64,000 nucleotides of DNA, taken from the NCBI GenBank assembly GCA_026120035.1, contig JALRME010000017.1, positions 186,001 through 250,000 of the forward strand, in the 5' to 3' direction. Of this stretch, positions 58,293 to 64,000 are shown one piece after another. The position numbers and the translations under genes are program-made. The notes under the pieces were generated by a model that had not been told where the DNA came from, searched no databases, and worked only from the letters and a program-made list of their open reading frames with translations. Origin of the DNA: Coleophoma eucalyptorum. Its lineage: Eukaryota; Ascomycota; Leotiomycetes; Helotiales; Dermateaceae. The first letter of the stretch is position 1, and every line of letters starts with the position of its first letter.

Positions 58293-60006
58293 ACTGGGGG
58301 ACTGGCGCAGACGGCTCCGTCTGGCGCAGTGTCTCTGGGACCAGAAGCAGCAGATCTCTGGTAAGCTGAGAATAGCGTGTCGGTTCACTTTCTTGTAGCG
58401 AGTGGAGGAGCCGTCCTGATCGGGTAAGGCGGCCTGGACGGGTGGACAGCAACCGGTGGCTATTGAGTTGGGCGGAGCTGGCCTGGGCTGAACTCGACCT
58501 GGGCAAGCATCTACCGTCGTGGGCATCCAGCAGTCTTAAGCAGCCGCCGCAGCTATGAAGGAATCGCACGCAAAGTCAGCGGTGCACCTTTTGCTCTCGT
58601 GTCTCTGTCCCATCGCTGCTGCCTCTTGCATGGTCGGCTCGGTTGCGTCGCCTAAGTGTGCATGATGAATATGGGGTCTTATTTGATTTGATTTGATTTG
58701 ATAGAAGAATGGAGATCTGCGAGTCCATGCCTTTCCCACCAGAGAGGCTCGTCCCTTCTGGTCCCTTTCCCATCTAGATACCTCCCTTGACTACGGAGTA
58801 GGCAATGCCAGGGAAGCGGGGCGGCTAGCAAGCAAGGAGCTCGTTAAGAATGGCAGATGATGTATGTCTTCTTGGTCCTTAGGGCTACAAACGGTCCCCC
58901 TCTGGGATAAGCGATGGCGGGCGGTCTTCGTTCTCGCCTCCCCCACCCCTTCGTGTTACAAACCTGCGAAGTCCTCAGGCCCTCGTCGTCCTTATTGTCT
59001 TTGCTTCTTCTGCAGAACTCTATCCTGCCCCACATCTCGATAGACCGGCGGGAGCCTCGATTCGACTTCCTCCTGCCCAGTCTACTCTTTCTCGAGGCAT
59101 GTGGGGGTGGGCTGCGCTGAAAAAGAATGGCATGGGAATGGAATAGCCAGAATCTGCATTGGGACAGCCACTGCGTTTACCAGAGCTAGACCCGGGATCC
59201 ACGGACATAGCATCCGCATACGAGGGGGAAATGCTGTCGAGATGAGTAAATAGACTTTCAGTTCTTGGTAGTAACTTTGCCCAAGGTTTGGGCGCAAGAG
59301 ACAAGTCGCTTTCTGAGGAGGGATAGAGTTCTGTAGGATGTCAATTCCGGGTAGTGGTTAGCGAAAAGCCTCCAGTCCCGATGGGCAAGGGATCACATGA
59401 CGCGAGAGAGATAGCACAAGCAGATGGTTAAGCTTCTTTTGCTTCATCTTCCAATCTCAGCCCTCGGCGTCCATCCTATTCCTTGCTTGTTGGTCGATCT
59501 GGTTGCAATGTATCTCGGGCCAGTTTACTCCGACTTCCTTTGAATCACTTGGGGATTTACAGCAAGGAGTGCTACAGAAGCAACCACACTCACTCCCTTT
59601 CATTTATCCGATCCGACCGACCTACAGCACACCACACCAGACCGGCCCCAGCTAGTTCGCTTCTACACAACAACAAGCAGGTTGCACAAAATTTCGAATA
59701 TACTTCACACTATACTGGACAAAGATACTCCTACCCAACGTTCAGGAAATTAGGCTGAGGTGGAAACACGCGACCCAAAAACTACTCACGGCTAGCACTT
59801 CGACGCCCAAAAGTCCGAAACATTGTGCTGACCCCACTGCGCTGAAGCCACACCGGACAGGACATTGTCTATCCCAAAGCTCAAACACAGCCAAAGACAC
59901 ATCTTTCGTCACATTCTAGCATCGTTCAGTAGCCAGCTATCGAGCTATCAGATTCATCCTATCATCAAACTTTTACATCCTCACCTCACATAGCTGACCA
60001 CAAATT
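58293..60006. promoter_or_regulatory. Divergent region between Zn2Cys6 factor and CGI121
   Basis: About 1.7 kb, likely the long 5' leader of the regulator on the left and the CGI121 leader on the right (CT-rich, ends AACAAGC/CATC motifs). It contains a TTTGA tandem at about 58682-58701. No other gene was recognised. Confidence 0.4.
58682..58701. repeat. TTTGA pentanucleotide tandem (4 copies)
   Basis: Four perfect copies in the leader or promoter of the large Zn2Cys6 gene. Confidence 0.8.
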
Positions 60007-60756
60007 ATGGCGCTCCTCCAAACTTTCAACCTTGAGCATCTTCCCTCGTCTCACTCGATCCATGTCGCACTCTTCCAGAACGTGAGGAATTGTGCCTCCC
60101 TGCACCAGCAACTTCTCAGTGGCAACACAGAGTTCGAGTATGCTTTCATTGATGCCAGCGTTGTACGTCCAACCCATCCCCTTGACTCGTCCGGATTTGC
60201 AGTCCTAATCACATGACCTAGATTATTTCCAGATTGCACGCCTTGGCCGCGAGCTACAGAGCTGTTAATGATGCATTAGAGAACCGCTTGAAATCGCGGA
60301 ACATTCACTCTGAGATTGTCTTCTCTCTGAGCCCCAATAACAATGTCAGTGACATATCCATGCACCATTGCGCTCAAAGGGCCTCGAGACCAAGGAGCCG
60401 TGGCTGACATCTTTCTTTCACAGATTGCAGAATCATTTCGTCGATTTGGTATCACCCCAACGACACAAAATCTCCTAGTCATGAAGGTTTCTTCGCCAAG
60501 TGCGCCATTTTCAGCAGAAGAAGTACAAAAGCACCTCAGCGAGGTGGTGGAGGGGGAGCAGGTCCCGTTCGAGGACGAGAGCTTCAGCTCAATGACCGAT
60601 GTAGCTCGAGTGAAGAAGATCTACAAGCTTAATGCTGTTGGCAGCAGTGTGGCAAACAAGAAGGGCCAGATGAACAGTGTGAGCGATTTAGACGCCAATA
60701 AAGAACTTGAGGGTTTGGTCATTAGTAGTATGGCGTTAAGAGGCGCGGCTAATTAG
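60007..60756 (+). CDS. CGI121: EKC/KEOPS complex subunit CGI121
   Basis: Three exons: 60007-60162, 60222-60344 and 60424-60756 (introns 59 and 79 nt, both phase 0), 203 residues. CGI121 binds the Bud32 kinase and tRNA within KEOPS, which makes N6-threonylcarbamoyladenosine on tRNA and supports telomere upkeep. Landmarks are [46 protein letters not shown] across the first junction, [13 protein letters not shown], then [10 protein letters not shown] directly after the second, followed by NLLVMKV and the end [15 protein letters not shown]. Length and both ends fit the fungal family. Upstream leader is long and CT-rich. Confidence 0.92.
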
Positions 60757-63700
60757 CACAAACCTCAACTAAATGAAAACCCAAAACAAGACACAGCTTG
60801 CCAACTACGTGGCCAGCTGGTGCTTCAAACTGTCTTCGACTACCTGATTATCCGCTCTAGCGGGTCTGTCAAGTCTCCTTCAAAGTAGTGGACCAGAAGG
60901 CCGCCTCAAAGTCCGCATCGTCAATGCGATGTATCTCAGTGCCCAGCATCATTCGGTACAACCTGCCCATCAATTATGCACATCGGTCCGGGGTTAAGTT
61001 TGGTTAGCTGTCTCTCACCGAAACCAGCCGATTGCTCTTAGCTCCCGTCATGTCGAGGATCATATGTAAAGAGCAAAAGAATGCAAAGCAAGAATCGCTT
61101 CACCGGCCCACACAATCCTGGAATACGGTCGAAGGTTTTGCATTTTGCAGGTTTCACCAAATCATTGGGCTCGTCGTGTGGGCTGGCGTTAACTGATGAC
61201 CTTAGAAGAGACTAAGAAGCTCGGAGCCGAAGTTAGAAGGTACCGGGGGATGTTTGCAGATGCCGAAGTCGACTAAAAGTGTTGGGCCAGAATCTCAGCT
61301 CCTGTGGTCGAGAACGTTGTCCCCTGTACAAGCGCCATGCCAAAGGAATGGGCGTTGATTTCCATGGCACCTGCAGAAATGCCATGATAGCCTGCCTATC
61401 TAGTCTAGTCTGGAAGTCTGAATATGCGAAGGGTACCTCGTCTTGGCATTGCCTTGCTTCGTCTTGTTCTTGCCACTATCCCAGTCTTTAATGGTTAGCA
61501 AGCCTTGCATGTTGAAGGCCCGGCGTGACGTGATCGCTCGTACTGGTGGCCCTTAACCCGATGGGACAAACTTTACTTCTTAGGTATCCTTTCATGCCTC
61601 TGGTACCATGGTGGATTTTGTAATCAGTTCCCTTCAACCCCCACCGCTCAATCAGTCTACCCACTCCCAACTTCATCGAGGTCGAATGCGATGTCAAGTG
61701 GCGAAAAAAAGAGTGTACCAAATTGTTCAATTCCCTTAACAGTACTGCTGCTTCGGCGCTCTTTAGACCGTCACGGCACTAGTTTCTCGTTGATTTTAGT
61801 ACAACCAAGGAATTCTATCACAATAATTCCAGTGCTTCCAAATGCTCTACCCTAGAACTCGAATTGCACTGGCTTTTCGGCCTTGCTCTTGCTTTGGCAC
61901 CACCCACTTTGTTTGGAGCCTTTACGGGGCGGTTCGCTGGTACTAACTACAGAGCAGAGCCCAAAGATTTGCCCCGGCCATTTCATCAGATATCACATCA
62001 GAAATCACTGCAATTGACCCCTCGGCAGAAATCTGATTTGGTCTCCACTTTCTCGCAGGTGGTCCCTAATCCGGAGAAGCGAATAATGACTACATCTGAA
62101 AACTTTATCGAATTGCATCTCAGTATTTGCTGGATGTCACGATGTCGCTAAAGGGCTCGTTGCACAATCTCTGTGTCCTGACCTTACGGCTAAACCTCAC
62201 TACGTGGCCCGGACACGATATCACCCAATGAGCCCTGAACTGCATTCTTATGCTTATGCTCTCTGTAACTAGATGCGGGGATTTTCTCAAGGTTCAACCG
62301 TAGTAGAAAACTCTCGCAGTGCTCTTTACCGCCCTTCCCGTTCGCTCTCCAAAGTCTTAATCAGGCATCATAGCACACGGTACTTGGTCATTCATCTTAC
62401 TCTTGCCTTTTCCATCCCTTTCAAGGTGGAGATCATCACGCCGTCATAAGCTGACCAGAGTACCGAGCGACTGCCGGGGCATGCATCAGCAAACTTTGAC
62501 TTTTAAGGGTTCCTTTTGACGCAGAGCCCGGCAGGTGGTCTAGAACAATAGCAACACCTGAGAATCTATTTCGACAAGCTTTCAACTCCGGTGAGAATCT
62601 GACACTGCGCCCACTTTTTCAAGCACCTTCTAAATGCTAGTGCCGGCTAGCATACCACGTATGATAAGCACTGTATTGTACAGGCAGGCGAATCAGCTCT
62701 GCAGCGCATCACCTAGGCCCATTGTTTACTTCCTATCTGCAACTCATCTTCTCTACCCAAGGAGCTCTTGAGGTGAAGAGAATAGATAGGCTTCCTCGAA
62801 AGAAACGTATGCCATCAGAAAGCCTTATTAGGGTCCTTAGATGGTCTGTGAAGGTTTGAGTGGCTGCTTATATCGCTGCAGCGCATGGTATGCATGAAAG
62901 GGCGCATCATGAATACCGGTGCCTCTCTTCAATCTCCCCCGTTTGCGTAGATCCTTTGCGTAGATCCTTTGCGAAATGGCCACGTCGATCAGTGAGCGCA
63001 GCCGACCAGATAGAGAGAGTCGTCGTCTATCCAGCTGAACTCTAGAATTATGATCGGTCGATATTCCATCACGAAAGACTGAGTGGATCTGCAGCACTTG
63101 AATCCCTTCTCCATTCCACTGTCGCCAAGGGCCTTGCGTGGTCATCGAAATTATCGTCGTACGTGATGACGCGCAGGGCTATGACAGAAGTCAGGGTCAT
63201 GGCCTAGACCTGGGACCAAGATTGAAAACGGTCTGAAGAAGGGTAGGTACGGCAAGGAAGAATTTTGAGATTAGAGTTTCGTGCGAGAAGCAGACTGTCA
63301 GAATTTCTTATGACGAAGAAACCTGGGGGTAATACTCTAAATTTAGGGGTGTCCGTGATGTTGTTGAGTAGTAGGACCAGAATTCGGGGGTGGGGGTGTA
63401 GGGCGGTTCAACAAACAATAGTTTCGTATAGTTGAACTTCTCAGATTAAGGGCCCCTCCCCTTTTCTTTACATATCCCCCCACCTGAGAGCCTCATCCGA
63501 TGGCCAGGGGAAAGCTATTCTCTGATACTTGTGATCATTATGCAATGGTGTTGGAGGCAAGGCAAGAAAGAGTAGCAAAACCAATGCTCTGATTGAGATG
63601 CAATAGAGCACATAACCCGGTCGTACTTCACCACTGCAAAAGTTCTTTTGGGTGTTGCTCATAACCCTTCTTGTTCTATCTAATCTACTAACGAACAAGA

Positions 63701-64000
63701 GTCTCTGAAGCACATGGTAAATATTTGATCTTCTATGGGAAAGGAGAATGCCATATTTTCCATCCAAGATAGCGCTATAGTCCCAGGCTCCTTTCAGAAC
63801 CGTGCACCCAGTTCTGCCACCGGATATGGCTTGATACCACGATTCTATAGTATGGCTGCTGCTGCTGCCACTACTTACAACTGCTGCTTTCAATTGTTTT
63901 TGGAATTCCTTTCGCTGGTGGCGATATGAACTGCGTTGGGGTGATGCTTGGTGTATATACTGACAAAAGCAGACAAACGACCGAGGCGTCGGAGTCGCCG
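60757..64000. other. 3.2-kb region without recognised gene
   Basis: Open frames at 61864-62151, 62837-63145 and 63468-63893 show no family features and no workable intron pattern. A 14-bp direct duplication (GTAGATCCTTTGCG, twice in tandem) is at about 62947-62974. No tRNA or transposon ends were seen. Confidence 0.4.

Noticed and set aside
62837..63145. Minus-strand frame of 102 codons
   Set aside because: It is Arg-rich with no family features; part of it translates a local 14-bp duplication.

Overview
The window is nuclear DNA of a filamentous ascomycete (Pezizomycotina; Leotiomycetes is my best guess, from protein resemblance only). Evidence: most genes have short GT-AG introns (about 45-100 nt) with CTAAC-like branch points, gene density is about one per 2.5 kb, there are two Zn2Cys6 regulators with fungal-type regulatory domains, and no operons. 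All exon models were built by hand from reading frames and splice signals. Exon junctions marked as phase-checked restore the frame and the family alignment across the junction.

Left part (1-17.8 kb): an M50-type membrane peptidase and a ZIP metal transporter, then an 11.4-kb block of six consecutive glycosyltransferase genes: GT25, GT90/CAP10, GT25, GT8, GT8, GT8. Each starts with a short cytosolic tail and a single membrane anchor, the layout of Golgi type II enzymes. This looks like a dedicated glycan-assembly locus and is the best candidate for an undescribed system here. A secreted ferritin-like late-sexual-development protein follows. A gene-poor 6.2-kb stretch (17.8-24.0 kb) leads to a LicD-type phosphotransferase gene built from seven exons, two of them only 10 and 24 nt long.

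Middle (26-40 kb): a large UBE2O/BIRC6-class ubiquitin-conjugating enzyme, a CorA-like transporter, a decayed gene, a CPD photolyase with an apparent optional mitochondrial presequence, ribosomal protein S21 (small, two exons, easily missed) and the SLX4 nuclease scaffold.

Right part (40-54 kb): a catabolic block for pectin rhamnogalacturonan I. It has a Dal5-type MFS transporter divergent from an intracellular GH105 unsaturated rhamnogalacturonyl hydrolase, followed by a secreted PL4 rhamnogalacturonan lyase. The enzymes form a logical chain: cleave outside, import, hydrolyse inside. Next come a 78-residue hydrophilic protein, a Zn2Cys6 regulator and a monocarboxylate-type MFS transporter whose 3' side carries three copies of a hairpin-forming element at an exact 112-bp spacing.

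Far right (55-64 kb): a second, large Zn2Cys6 regulator with a stop-free 45-nt intron, the KEOPS subunit CGI121, and 3.2 kb without a recognisable gene. No tRNA, rRNA, CRISPR or intact transposon was seen.
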